DNA from: Rhodospirillales bacterium
GTDB taxonomy: Bacteria > Pseudomonadota > Alphaproteobacteria > TMED109
Length of the DNA: 62,507 bases
Assembly: GCA_009839325.1 (NCBI GenBank)
Contig: VXPW01000089.1
Span: 1-62,507, forward strand
Reading direction: 5' to 3'
Shown here: piece by piece, positions 47,684 to 56,933 of the stretch
Numbering within the stretch: the stretch's first letter is position 1
Layout: each line of letters begins with the position of its first letter
Program-made: the position numbers and the translations under genes
Notes under the pieces: model-generated
What the model was told of the DNA's origin: nothing
What the model saw: the letters and a program-made list of their open reading frames with translations, nothing else
The model's database searches: none

Positions 47684-48441
47684 TAATTGACTAGTCATGA
47701 CGACAAAAACGCGAGAACATGCGAGAAAGCGCGACTGCATATGAGAAAAAAGTCCGCAATTTTCCGAATGTTAGGTGACCCCTGTCGGTGATTGGGTAGG
47801 ACCGCGCTCACCAGCGGAGTACTAGGGCGTAGGAGGCGTCCGTGAACCGGCCCGGACCGATTCAACTCGGTATTTACATTCGTACCAGATAAGTAATGAT
47901 ATTGTAATGTTTGTTCACTATCGGTTCAACTTGATAACGGATGCGTAATCGTCCAAAAGATGGCTGCAAAGCAATTGAGCGAGATTTATTCTTAACTTGC
48001 TAACGATTTTATAGGCTTTCTAAGTTAGATCACAGTCAATGCTGAAGTCTGCTTGCAAGGTGCCGACTTGCAGTTCTCTTAGGGGCGGCTGCACCGGTGG
48101 TGAACCCTGCGGGTTGGGCCCTGGGCCATCGTGCTTCCGGTCCTGTCAACCTGGCTGATCCCGAAGCGCCACCCGTGATGCTTCCAGACTGGAGGCTAAG
48201 CGCGCCCTTGCTCGCGCAGGCCCAAACTGGGCGAGCAGTTTCGGGGGTGACGCTTGCTGTCACCTTGGGCCGGATGGCAAGCCAGTCGGTTTCGGGACCG
48301 GAGGGAGCAGCTTCATCATCCGGCGGAGGTAACCTGTACGGAAAGGTTTGCCGTCGCGATCTGCCTGCCGGTTCGCCGTTCGGCATCAGGATGCGAGTCC
48401 GTCCGCGCCGCCTGACATCCGCACTCCCTGGTAAGCCTCGG
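47684..48441. other. AT-rich segment followed by hairpin-rich GC block, no gene called
   Basis: From ~47640 to ~48060 the composition is well below half G+C, unlike the rest of the window; it includes near-repeats GATTCAACTCGG (~47859) and GGTTCAACTTGA (~47927). From ~48070 the sequence is GC-rich and holds successive hairpins: AACCC-TGC-GGGTT (48103-48115), TGCTCGC/GCGAGCA (48209-48237) and GGTGAC-GCTTGCT-GTCACC (48246-48264). Open frames exist on both strands (48036-48386 minus, 48097-48483 plus) but neither looks like a protein family. An uncharacterised structured RNA or decayed DNA are both possible. Confidence 0.45.
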
Positions 48442-49737
48442 TCAGGCGGACGATGGGCCGTGCGAAGGGTCCGGTACCCGTAGCAATAGAAGCGCGCCGA
48501 CGACCAGGAACGGAATTACCGTTGCCAGGCCCCACCGCTCGCTGTCCGTGGCGAGGGTGACGACACCGACCAGCCAAGGCCCGACGAATGCGGTGACCTT
48601 GCCCGACAGCGCGTACAGACCAAAGGCTTCGGCTTCTTCCCCGACCGGGACCAGACGAGCCATCAGGGATCGGCTGGCCGACTGGACAGGACCGAAAAAG
48701 ATCCCCAGAACCGCTCCGACGGCGTAGAAGAGGACCTGGGTGCTGATGAACAGGATGCATGTACTGAGGACGACGATTGCCGCAAGTCCAATCAGAATCG
48801 TCGGTTTTGCGCCCAGCCGATCGTCCACCCGACCGAACACAAAGGCGCCGATACCCGCAGTGACGTTGATCAGGATCGCAAATTGGACGACTTCGCCGAC
48901 GGTCATCCCGATGACGGCGGCAGCGTAGATTCCGCCGAACGCGAAGACCGTGTTGATTCCGTCGGTGTAGACCATGCGGGCGACGAGGTAACGGCCGACC
49001 ACCCGCCGTTCCGGATCCGCCAACATGCCCGAGAGATCCCGGTAGAGCTTGCCGAGTCCCGTCCTGATGGCCGCGGGTACCGACATGCGACCTGCCGGGA
49101 CATCTCGCGTCCAGAGAAACAGGGGGATGCAGAAGACTCCCATCCAGATGGCAACGAGTGGTCCGGTAATGCGGACGTGCTCGCCCTGTTGCGGATCAAG
49201 GCCGAGCGGTGGGGGATCGGCAAGGACGATTCCGAAGAGTGCCAGCGCCAGGCAGGCCATGCCGCCCATGTAGCCGGTCGCCCAGGCTGTACCCGAGATC
49301 CGGCCAAGGCGATCGCGGGGTCCCAGGCTAGGAAGCAGAGCGTTGTAGAACACCAGCCCGAGTTCGAAGGCCACCACGCCGACGCCGGAGCACCACAGGA
49401 TCCAGGCTGCCGATTCGGGTCCCGGTTTTCCCCACCACAATAGTGCGGTCGCGACGATCAGGACGGCGGCGCAGATGGCGATCCAGGCTTTCCGTCGTCC
49501 AGTCCGATCGGCGACGGAGCCGAGAATGGGGCTCAGGACCGCCACCACGAACGATGCCGTTCCGACCATGAAGCCCCATTCGGCCTGCGCGGCGGCATCG
49601 TCGGAGAGGATTGCACTCGCAAAGTAGGCCGGGATGACGAACGTCAGGATGATCGCGGCGAACGGCGAATTTGCCCAATCGTACAGGCACCAGCCAGCGA
49701 TGCTTGCCCGGGTGGTGGCGGGTGAGGTCTGTGGCAC
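48442..49737 (-). CDS. UMF1/Atg22-type MFS transporter
   Basis: 431 residues with twelve helices. The N-terminal WCLYDWANSPFAAIILTFVIPAYFASAI (residues ~17-44) is diagnostic of the UMF1 family related to yeast vacuolar effluxer Atg22. VADRTGRRKAW is the MFS loop 2-3 motif, and GPVQSASRSLMARLVP in the second half is typical. Bacterial members have no firm substrate; amino-acid efflux is assumed from the yeast homologue. Divergent from irr across 125 bases. Confidence 0.92.
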   Translation of the reverse strand: MPQTSPATTRASIAGWCLYDWANSPFAAIILTFVIPAYFASAILSDDAAAQAEWGFMVGTASFVVAVLSPILGSVADRTGRRKAWIAICAAVLIVATALLWWGKPGPESAAWILWCSGVGVVAFELGLVFYNALLPSLGPRDRLGRISGTAWATGYMGGMACLALALFGIVLADPPPLGLDPQQGEHVRITGPLVAIWMGVFCIPLFLWTRDVPAGRMSVPAAIRTGLGKLYRDLSGMLADPERRVVGRYLVARMVYTDGINTVFAFGGIYAAAVIGMTVGEVVQFAILINVTAGIGAFVFGRVDDRLGAKPTILIGLAAIVVLSTCILFISTQVLFYAVGAVLGIFFGPVQSASRSLMARLVPVGEEAEAFGLYALSGKVTAFVGPWLVGVVTLATDSERWGLATVIPFLVVGALLLLRVPDPSHGPSSA

Positions 49738-49862
49738 GAACTGGATTCCAGCGGCTCGGGAACGGTTTCGAGTCCGATATCACACTAGCTGGTATTCTCG
49801 GAGCGAGTGCTGGCTTGAGGAGGCCGAACGACGCCGACTACTAGCGGAGTGGGGAGTCTGCC

Positions 49863-50291
49863 ATGTCGAGATCGCAAATGGATCTGGACCTTCGGCATCG
49901 GTTGCGCGCGGCCGGTGTCCGCTTGACACGACAGCGTCTGCAATTGGCACGAATATTGTTCACAGGCGGAAACCGGCACGTTACTGCGGAGGTCCTGCGT
50001 CACGAAGCCGAGCAGGCCGGAACACCGGTCGCAACCGGCACGGTCTACAACACCCTGCATTGTTTTGCCCGAGCTGGGCTGCTGCGCGAGATCACCGTCG
50101 ATTCGGCGTGCAACTGGTTTGATACCAACACCGATTCCCATCATCACTTCCTGCACCAAGGAAGCGGCGAACTCGAGGACATTCCGGAGGAGGACATTCG
50201 CGTCGCCGAGGTGCCGGAGCCACCCGCCGGAACCCGGGTGGCTGGTCTTCACGTACTGGTGCGGCTGGAGGAGGATCGCAGCGTCCGTTGA
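49863..50291 (+). CDS. irr: Iron response regulator Irr (Fur family)
   Basis: 142 residues. Fur-type winged helix with VRLTRQRLQLARILFTGGNRHVTAEVL and TGTVYNTLHCFARAGLLREI, and the Irr hallmark DTNTDSHHHF with His93-95, followed by the Irr-type C-terminus IPEEDIRVAEVPEPPAG. The Cys-rich zinc sites of true Fur are absent. In alphaproteobacteria Irr senses haem and controls iron uptake and haem synthesis. A haem-regulatory Cys-Pro motif is not seen, as in most Irr proteins. Possible target here: the iron-complex-type ABC operon at 27-29.8 kb. Confidence 0.93.
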   Translation: MSRSQMDLDLRHRLRAAGVRLTRQRLQLARILFTGGNRHVTAEVLRHEAEQAGTPVATGTVYNTLHCFARAGLLREITVDSACNWFDTNTDSHHHFLHQGSGELEDIPEEDIRVAEVPEPPAGTRVAGLHVLVRLEEDRSVR

Positions 50292-50608
50292 ATCTCAGCC
50301 CGTTCCTGGTCTTTGTGACACCTTCGACTCCGTCGGAAACCCGTGCAGGTGGTTTTTGTGTCCCTGTCAGCCGGATGCGGCCAGCCAGGCCCGTCGGTGA
50401 GCGGAGCGTGTCCCTGAGCGACAGCCGGACCGGACTGAAATTCGCCGTTGCGTTTGCCCGTGAATCACAGGCGGACCACCGCAGAACTGAAGTCCAGAGT
50501 CGCTTGGGCGACTTCGATGAAACCGCGCGGATGGCAGTCGGCGGGCATGCCGAGTATCAGCACAAGGCGGTACTGTAGGAATCGCCGGGGCGGCCCTCAG
50601 CGGGGACT
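50292..50608. other. Intergenic between irr and the SH3 protein gene
   Basis: A plus-strand frame begins with a TTG overlapping the irr stop and runs to 50578 (~96 codons), but it shows no family features and no ribosome binding site. I see no terminator hairpin with a U tract. Confidence 0.45.
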
Positions 50609-51088
50609 TCACTCGGGATCCGTAGGTCCCCACAGGGTGGTCCGCGCGATGTAACCCTTCCAACCTCCAGCGGTCACCCGGCACCAGGTGGCCCCACAGG
50701 TGTCAAGCAGGTCGACGACGGCGCCGGCCCTGACCTCGGCGAGCACTCCGCTGTTTTCGCTCGGACGCCGCCGCAGCACCGTGTTCTTCTCGGCCAGTGC
50801 GGTTCGTCGCCAGGACAGCAGGCTGTGATGCATCCAGCCTGATTCCCCATGGGGCAGGGTTACCGCACGCCAGTTGTCGTGCCGATCCGTGATCATGACT
50901 GGCAGGCTTGGCGCGGTGAACACCCATTCGATCGGGAAGCGCTTGCCGGGTCCGGCGCGCAGGTGTGCACGGCTGGCGGCGATGCTGCCCCAGGCCGGAG
51001 CGACTTCCTGGGCGGCAGCGATTGGCGCCGTGAGGACAGGATGCAGGAGCATTGCACCCACAAGTAGCGGAATGGTTGCGCGCTTCAC
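50609..51088 (-). CDS. Exported tandem SH3-domain protein
   Basis: 159 residues from the GTG at 51088; upstream frame extension to 51322 is not protein-like. A signal peptide (KRATIPLLVGAMLLHPVLTAPIAAA, residues 2-26) is followed by two bacterial SH3 repeats: first ASRAHLRAGPGKRFPIEWVF and WRAVTLPHGESGWMHHSLL, second NTVLRRRPSENSGVLAEVRAG and WCRVTAGGWKGYIART. Such periplasmic SH3 proteins bind peptidoglycan or partner proteins; this alphaproteobacterial type is uncharacterised. Confidence 0.87.
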   Translation of the reverse strand: MKRATIPLLVGAMLLHPVLTAPIAAAQEVAPAWGSIAASRAHLRAGPGKRFPIEWVFTAPSLPVMITDRHDNWRAVTLPHGESGWMHHSLLSWRRTALAEKNTVLRRRPSENSGVLAEVRAGAVVDLLDTCGATWCRVTAGGWKGYIARTTLWGPTDPE

Positions 51089-51539
51089 GGGTCCAATCCC
51101 GGCCGGCCGGCCCTCGAATCGCTTTCCGCCGCCTGCCGTGGCTCGAGAAACGGTGGGGCAGGGCAGGCCACGTTCGAACCTGCGGACGCCGCGAAGTCGC
51201 CGGCATGACCATTCGCGATTGGGGTGGTCGGGCAATTCTCCCTCAATTCCATCTGCCTGGCTTGGAAGTTCCTGTGTCCGCCCGTCCGGGATCGTTTTCC
51301 GGTCTTCTGCTCGAGGTGGCACATTGCGGAACCGAATTCACGGCGGGTGTCTACGGGCAATTCAGGCCAAGCCGGAGAAATCCCGAGCGTCGGTCCCGGA
51401 CACCGATTGTAGGCGCAGTGAGCCCCGCGGCGTGTTCTCGTGCTTGACGAGAACGCCACACCATGTGCAATGCCGGCAGGCCGACAACGACCCGGCCCGT
51501 TTCGTGCTCAGGCCTGCTGCCACGGCCTCTGCAGGAGAA
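51089..51539. other. Intergenic, no supported gene
   Basis: GC-rich. Open frames on both strands lack family features or ribosome binding sites. The last 60 bases approach the 3' end of the peptide-binding protein gene without a clear terminator hairpin. Confidence 0.5.
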
Positions 51540-53162
51540 TCAGGGCTCCACTTTCTCGATGTTCCAGAAGAACTGGACCGGGGACTTGATCAGCCCGCGC
51601 AACGAATCGCGGTACGCGACCGGGTTTGACCATTGCCCGTAAAGCCCGTGCGTGACGACCTCGAACGCCCGGGCCTGGATCTCCTGGGCCAGGGTCTTCC
51701 GGCTGTCGGGGTCGGACGTGCGGGCAAATGTGTCGCGCAGGCGTTCGATCTTCCCGTCGCACGGCCATCCGAACCAAGCCCGTTCGCGGCAGCCTCCGGA
51801 AATCGCGATGTTGGCGACCGGGTTGGCGACGTCCACGGCGAGCGCCCAGGTGTGGAACAGGTTCCAGCCGCCTTGCGACGGCGGGTCGGTGATGGGGCGA
51901 CGCGAAGTCAGCGTGCTCCAGTCCATGGCCTGGAGATCGACCACGAAGCCGGCATCGCGCAGCGCCTGCGCCGTGACCAGGGATGCGCTGTTGAGGATGG
52001 CTATATCGGTGGGCTGCAGGATCGTCACCGGCGCACCTTCGTAGCCGGCGGCAGCGATCAGCTCCCTAGCCTTGTCGATGTCGTGGCCCACAAGCGCCTC
52101 GCTGCCCACGGTCGACTCGAAGGGCGTGCCGCACGCCAGCATCGCCGGACAGGTCTGGTAGTAGGTCGGGTTTCCGACCGCTGCCCGCATGTAGTGTTCC
52201 TGGTCGATCAGCCACAGGACGGCTTCACGAACGCGCGGGTCGTCGAACGGCGGATGGAGATGGTTCATCCGCAGCCAGCCCTGGACCCCGAGCGGATCCA
52301 GGTTCTCGATGACAACCCCCGATGCCGTCTCCAGGATCGGCAGCAGGTCGTGCGGCGGCAGTTCGAAATAGTCGACCTCACCCGCCATCAGCGCATTCAT
52401 TGCCGTCGCTGAGTCCGGGATGTAGTGCCACTCGACACGATCGACATTGGCACGCTTGGCGCCTGCCGCGAAGCTCGAAGGCTCGGCGCGGGGCACGTAG
52501 TCCGGATTGCGGACATAGACCACCCTCGCTCCCGGGACCCACTCGTCCTTCACGAAAATGAACGGTCCGGAGCCCAGCGCGTCGGGAATCTGCTCGAACG
52601 GATCCATCGAGGCGTGACGCTCGGGCATCATGAACGGCACGTTGGAGCTGATCTTTCCCAGCGATTCGAGCACGAGGCCGTATGGTGCGCCCAGCTCCAG
52701 CTCAAAGGTCTTGGCATCGACGACCCGAAGTTCGCGCGTCGCGTCGGCGAGCTTCTGGCCCATGCCGTCGCGTGCGCTCCAGCGCCGGATCGACGCCACG
52801 CAGTCGGCTGCGGTCACCGGCGCGCCGTCATGCCATTGAAGCCCGTCGCGAAGCACGAACCGCCAGATCAGGCCGTCGTCGCTGACGGACCAGCGATCTA
52901 CCATCTGCGGCTGAACTTCAAGGTTCTCATCCAGAGCGAACAGCGTGTCGTAGACCATGTAGCCGTGGTTGCGCGTGATGTACGCGGTCGTCCAGATCGG
53001 ATCGATGTTCTTCAGGTCGGCATGCGGGACGATCCGCAGGATCGACTCAGATCGTGCAGGTGACGCCAGTGACACTGCCAACAGCAGGCCGGAGACGATG
53101 CCAGCGAAAACCGCCCGTACGATCAGGCGTGGCGCCATCGGGCTGTCGTCCGCCGTGGCCAT
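51540..53162 (-). CDS. Peptide/nickel-type ABC periplasmic binding protein (SBP_bac_5)
   Basis: 540 residues, Sec-exported (hydrophobic LIVRAVFAGIVSGLLLAVSLA, residues ~13-33, ending at an ASPARS cleavage region). Family 5 features: WTTAYITRNHGYMVYDTLF, VADRWSVS-like VDRWSVSDDGLIWRFVLRDGL, QWHDGAPVTAADCV, and LSSNVPFM-like KISSNVPFMMPER. Binds peptides, Ni or other solutes. No permease or ATPase gene adjoins it, so it must share membrane components or work alone. It starts 3 bases after the D-aminoacylase stop, so the two are co-transcribed and a D-amino-acid peptide ligand is plausible. Confidence 0.9.
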   Translation of the reverse strand: MATADDSPMAPRLIVRAVFAGIVSGLLLAVSLASPARSESILRIVPHADLKNIDPIWTTAYITRNHGYMVYDTLFALDENLEVQPQMVDRWSVSDDGLIWRFVLRDGLQWHDGAPVTAADCVASIRRWSARDGMGQKLADATRELRVVDAKTFELELGAPYGLVLESLGKISSNVPFMMPERHASMDPFEQIPDALGSGPFIFVKDEWVPGARVVYVRNPDYVPRAEPSSFAAGAKRANVDRVEWHYIPDSATAMNALMAGEVDYFELPPHDLLPILETASGVVIENLDPLGVQGWLRMNHLHPPFDDPRVREAVLWLIDQEHYMRAAVGNPTYYQTCPAMLACGTPFESTVGSEALVGHDIDKARELIAAAGYEGAPVTILQPTDIAILNSASLVTAQALRDAGFVVDLQAMDWSTLTSRRPITDPPSQGGWNLFHTWALAVDVANPVANIAISGGCRERAWFGWPCDGKIERLRDTFARTSDPDSRKTLAQEIQARAFEVVTHGLYGQWSNPVAYRDSLRGLIKSPVQFFWNIEKVEP

Positions 53163-53165
53163 TCT

Positions 53166-54650
53166 CTAGACCGGTGCCTCCCGGTCGCGCCCCTTGGGGC
53201 CCAGTTCCTGAAGCCGAAGCGCCCGCCCGGGCCGCGCACCGGTGCCGGCGCCCGCCTGCCAGACCGCCCGGCCATTCACCATGACCAGCTCGATTCCGGA
53301 AGCGGGGCGGGCGGGTTCCTCCCACGTGGAGCAGTCGGCCACGGTTCTCGGGTCGAACACGACGAGGTCCGCATACGCCCCGGCCCGCAGGACACCGCGG
53401 TCGGTCAGACCGAACTGGGCGGCGGACAGGCCTGTCATCCGGCGCACGGCCTCTTCCAGGGGGAAGAGGCCCACGTCGCGCGCATAGTGGCCAAGCACGC
53501 GGGGAAAGGTGCCCCACAAGCGCGGATGCGGATGTTGGTCGTGCGGCAGGCCGTCTGACCCGATCATGGCGTGCGGGTAGCTCAGCACGCGCCGGACGTC
53601 CTCCTCATCCATGATGAAGTAGATTGCGCCGGCGGGCTGGAGCCTCTCGGCAGCGGTGGTTTCAGTGCACCCCCAAGCGGCGGCAATCTCCGACAGGTCG
53701 CGCCCCGCTGCCTCCGGCACTGACTTCGACCAGGTCACGATCACTCGGCTCGCGCTCATCATTCGATGCGGGTTCAGCACGGTCGAGCCCGCGACGTACG
53801 GATAGACATCGAGGGCAATCGGCTGCGTTTCCCGGGCAGCGTCGATTTTGGGAAGACTTTCGAGCGTCCGCCCGTGATTGGGCGTACCGGCGCACTTATG
53901 GTGGGAGATCACCACCGGGACATGCGCCTTCCGACCGATTTCGAAGGTCTCATCGAGCGATTCGAGAACGTGGGCGGTTTCGTCCCGCATGTGAGTGGAA
54001 TGGATGGCTCCCGCCGGCGCCAGTGCTGCCGCGAGTTCGACAACCTCTTCCGTCGGGGCCGCGTTCGCGGGCGGGTAGAACAGCCCCGTGCTCATGCCCA
54101 CGGCGCCGGCCGCCAGCGAGTCCTCCAGTCGCCCTCGCATCCGAGCGATCTCGCTCGGCGTGGCCGCGCGATCGAGCCCGTCCATGGCGCCGATTCGCAG
54201 CGTCGAGTGGCCGACCTGGGCAACGACGTTGACGGCCGGCGGATCGCGGTCCAGCGCTGACAGGTAGGCACCGAAGTCAGCGAAATAGTGTTCGGGCCGG
54301 TCACCGATCAGATCTGATGGCGGAGGCGGAGCGGTGGCGGGTTTGAGGGGCGCCAGGCTGATCCCGCAGTTCCCGGTGACGACGGTGGTGACGCCCTGGC
54401 TCACCTTGCAGGTCATGTCCGGATCGCTCAGGACCGCGCGGTCGTCGTGCGTGTGCACGTCGATGAAACCCGGTGCCCCGGCCCGCCCGCCGACGTCCAG
54501 TTCCGCTGCACCCGACAGGTGGGCAAGGGCCCCGATTGCCGAGACCCGGTCACCGGCGATCGCGATGTCGCCGGAGCGTGCCGGCGCTCCGGAACCGTCG
54601 ATGATGCTGGCGTTGCGGATCACCAGGTCCGGTTTCGGTGCCGTGGTCAC
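53166..54650 (-). CDS. N-acyl-D-amino-acid deacylase (D-aminoacylase, amidohydrolase family)
   Basis: 494 residues, GTG start 9 bases after the propeller gene. Metal residues of the amidohydrolase TIM barrel are visible: HTHDD (His66, His68), the D-aminoacylase-specific Cys95 in VTGNCGIS, HHKCAG with His, and GSDGLPHDQHPHPRLWGTFPR with the catalytic Asp, split at residues ~366-385. Removes N-acyl groups from D-amino acids, or related dihydropyrimidinase-like substrates. The neighbouring peptide-binding protein and propeller suggest a catabolic cassette for modified or D-configured peptides. Confidence 0.92.
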   Translation of the reverse strand: MTTAPKPDLVIRNASIIDGSGAPARSGDIAIAGDRVSAIGALAHLSGAAELDVGGRAGAPGFIDVHTHDDRAVLSDPDMTCKVSQGVTTVVTGNCGISLAPLKPATAPPPPSDLIGDRPEHYFADFGAYLSALDRDPPAVNVVAQVGHSTLRIGAMDGLDRAATPSEIARMRGRLEDSLAAGAVGMSTGLFYPPANAAPTEEVVELAAALAPAGAIHSTHMRDETAHVLESLDETFEIGRKAHVPVVISHHKCAGTPNHGRTLESLPKIDAARETQPIALDVYPYVAGSTVLNPHRMMSASRVIVTWSKSVPEAAGRDLSEIAAAWGCTETTAAERLQPAGAIYFIMDEEDVRRVLSYPHAMIGSDGLPHDQHPHPRLWGTFPRVLGHYARDVGLFPLEEAVRRMTGLSAAQFGLTDRGVLRAGAYADLVVFDPRTVADCSTWEEPARPASGIELVMVNGRAVWQAGAGTGARPGRALRLQELGPKGRDREAPV

Positions 54651-54659
54651 GGTTCCTGG

Positions 54660-55658
54660 CTAGCCGGCCCGGACAAATTTCTGGAATGCATGGCAGGTGA
54701 GCGGCGCGAAGTGCTCGATCGCCCCGGATGCCTTGACGACCTCGCCGACGTACAGGTCCCCGCGCGAGTCGGCCCAGATGCCGTGCGGAACGATGAAGTT
54801 ACCGGGCAGCAGCGCGTCCGTGCCGCCGAGCTGGGCCTGAATGTTGCCGTCGAGATCGCAGACCGTGACCCTCGCGATCGGCGAATGGCCGGTCGGCGGA
54901 TGCTGCATGAAGGGAAAGTGGGGTCGGGCGGGCACGGGCACCGCCCAGCCGAGCTCGGCGATGTAGAGGTTTTCCTGCTCATCCAGAAACAGGTCGTCGG
55001 GTCGATTCACCCAGTCCCAGCTGTCCAGGTAATCGCCGGTCGGAGAAAAGATCTGAATTCGCGAGTTTTCGCGATCGGCAACGAACACTCGTCCTGACCG
55101 GTCCACCGCGATGCCGTGCGGGAGGTTGAACTGGCCCTCGGCGCTGCCGGGCCCGCCCCAGGATGCCACGAGCTCACCGTCGCCGGTGAAGTGATGTACC
55201 CGCGCGTTGCCGTAGCCGTCGGCGATGAACAGGTCGCCCGACCGCGTGACCGCCACGTTGGTCACCATGTTGAAGGGGCCGCCCGCGTGCTGCACCGGTG
55301 TTTCGCCGAGCACGAACCCGGTGTCCGCGGGCTGGTTCACCTCGCCCAGCGTCATGAGCAGTGCTCCGTCCGTGGTGAACTTTCGCACCGTGTGGTCGAA
55401 GTTGTCGGCGCACCAGACATGGTCGTTGTGGTCGATGAAGATCCCGTGGGCGCTCGAGAACACGCCCTCTCCCCAGGCGTTGAGGAACTTGCCTTCCTTG
55501 TCGAAGACGATGACCGGGTGCGCACCGCGGTTGAAGACGTAAACACGGTCCTGCGAGTCGACGGCGACGCCAGCGACCTCGACAAAGGACCAGTCTTCGG
55601 GCAGCTGTTCCCAGCCCTCAAGCACCTCGTATTCGAGTTTGTGTGGGCCAATGGCCAT
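54660..55658 (-). CDS. NHL-repeat six-bladed beta-propeller protein
   Basis: 332 residues from the ATG at 55658 with GGGAG 6 bases upstream; the open frame above it is a shadow of the GST gene. At least five NHL blades: VAGVAVDSQDRVYVFNRG, SAHGIFIDHNDHVWCADN, MVTNVAVTRSGDLFIADG, LPHGIAVDRSGRVFVADRENSRIQIF and VPHGIWADSRGDLYVGEV. The layout resembles peptidyl-alpha-hydroxyglycine amidating lyase (PAL) and related lactonase-type propellers, but enzyme activity is not certain. No signal peptide is seen. Coupled to the D-aminoacylase gene, nine bases downstream. Confidence 0.87.
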   Translation of the reverse strand: MAIGPHKLEYEVLEGWEQLPEDWSFVEVAGVAVDSQDRVYVFNRGAHPVIVFDKEGKFLNAWGEGVFSSAHGIFIDHNDHVWCADNFDHTVRKFTTDGALLMTLGEVNQPADTGFVLGETPVQHAGGPFNMVTNVAVTRSGDLFIADGYGNARVHHFTGDGELVASWGGPGSAEGQFNLPHGIAVDRSGRVFVADRENSRIQIFSPTGDYLDSWDWVNRPDDLFLDEQENLYIAELGWAVPVPARPHFPFMQHPPTGHSPIARVTVCDLDGNIQAQLGGTDALLPGNFIVPHGIWADSRGDLYVGEVVKASGAIEHFAPLTCHAFQKFVRAG

Positions 55659-55786
55659 GTCGGCTCCCGTTTCTCCCCGCGGCTGCTTCGGCGAGCATAA
55701 CGAAGGCTTCCAGACGGGGCGTGCGCGCGTTCGCGACGGCAGCAGGCCCGCCCGCGTGCAACGATCAGGCGCCGACGCGAGTCGGA

Positions 55787-56776
55787 TCAGCTCGCCGTCA
55801 GTCGGTCCCGGTCGTGCGGCGCGTCGAAGCGGATGTCCGGACCCGCCGGTACGATCCCGTGCGGGTTGATCGATTCGTGACTGGCATGGTAGTGGTGCCG
55901 GATGTGGTCCATGTCCACCGTGGCGGCTACTCCCGGCCACTGGTGGAGTTCGCGCGTGTAGGCCCACAACGCGGGATAGTCGACCAGGCGCCGGACGTTG
56001 CACTTGAAGTGCCCGACGTAGACCGCGTCGAAACGAGCCAGAGTGGGGAACAGCCTCCAGTCGGCTTCCGTGATGGCGTCGCCGGCTAGGTAACGTTGCC
56101 TCGACAGGCGGTGCTCCAGCCGGTCGAGTTCGGTGAACACGTTTCGGACAGCGGTGTCGTACGCGGATTGGGTGGTCGCAAAGCCCGCCTTGTAGACGCC
56201 GTTGTTGACGTTCTCGTACACCGACGCGTTCACGGCGTCGATCTCCGAGCGCAACCCGGTCGGATAGAAGTCCTGCCGGTCTCCGGTGATCGCATTGAAC
56301 GCCTTGTTGAACATCCGGATGATTTCGGAGCTCTCGTTGGAGACGATCGTCCGCCGTTTCCTGTCCCACAGGACCGGCACCGTCGCACGCGTGGTCACAT
56401 TGGGCGCGGCTGCCGTGTAGACCTGGTGCAGGAACTGCTTGCCGAGGACGGTGTCGCCGGTGGCACCGGGGTAGGCGTCCGACAGGACCCAGCCGTGCTC
56501 CTTCATCAACGGATGCACGACGTCGACCGAGACATGCTCTTCCAGCCGCTTCAGCTTCCGGAAGATCAACGTCCGGTGCGCCCAGGGGCAGGCGAGCGAA
56601 ACGTACAAGTGATACCGCCTGCCCTCGGCCTGGAAGCCGCCCTCGCCGGTGGGCCCCGGCGCGCCGTCTGCGGTAATCCAGTTCCGGAAACCTGCGTCCT
56701 GACGTTGGAAGCTGCCGTCCGTTGCCGTCGATGCCGGCGGCCGGTTCCGCCAGGTACCGTTTGCCAGAAATCCCAT
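55787..56776 (-). CDS. Glutathionyl-hydroquinone reductase (Xi-class GST, YqjG type)
   Basis: 329 residues. Catalytic Cys63 lies in SLACPWAHRTL, the diagnostic Xi-class motif. FYPTGLRSEIDAVNASVYENVNNGVYKAG and ALWAYTRELHQWPGVA are family signatures. Such enzymes remove glutathione from glutathionyl-hydroquinones, detoxifying quinones. 128 bases separate it from the propeller gene, so it is probably transcribed separately; a tie to the deacylase cassette is not supported. Confidence 0.94.
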   Translation of the reverse strand: MGFLANGTWRNRPPASTATDGSFQRQDAGFRNWITADGAPGPTGEGGFQAEGRRYHLYVSLACPWAHRTLIFRKLKRLEEHVSVDVVHPLMKEHGWVLSDAYPGATGDTVLGKQFLHQVYTAAAPNVTTRATVPVLWDRKRRTIVSNESSEIIRMFNKAFNAITGDRQDFYPTGLRSEIDAVNASVYENVNNGVYKAGFATTQSAYDTAVRNVFTELDRLEHRLSRQRYLAGDAITEADWRLFPTLARFDAVYVGHFKCNVRRLVDYPALWAYTRELHQWPGVAATVDMDHIRHHYHASHESINPHGIVPAGPDIRFDAPHDRDRLTAS

Positions 56777-56933
56777 GCCCGCTCCCTACCGGGCGGCGTT
56801 CCCCGTCGCCCGCAAGTCAGATTCCCTGTGCCGCGCGGCGACCCCGTGGCAGCCGCCGGCTCGCTGCGCGCAGCCGGGGTCCCGCTCCGGGCGTGACACG
56901 TGGTCGTCCTGGCGTGACCGGATGGCCGAGTCC

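Noticed and set aside
48275-48315. Resemblance of GGGACCGGAGGGAGCAGC to the core of SRP 4.5S RNA
   Set aside because: Only the 3' half of the core is similar; the 5' partner strand of the SRP helix and the GGAA tetraloop are missing.
50288-50578. Plus-strand frame overlapping the irr stop
   Set aside because: TTG start without ribosome binding site and no protein-family features, despite the tempting overlap.
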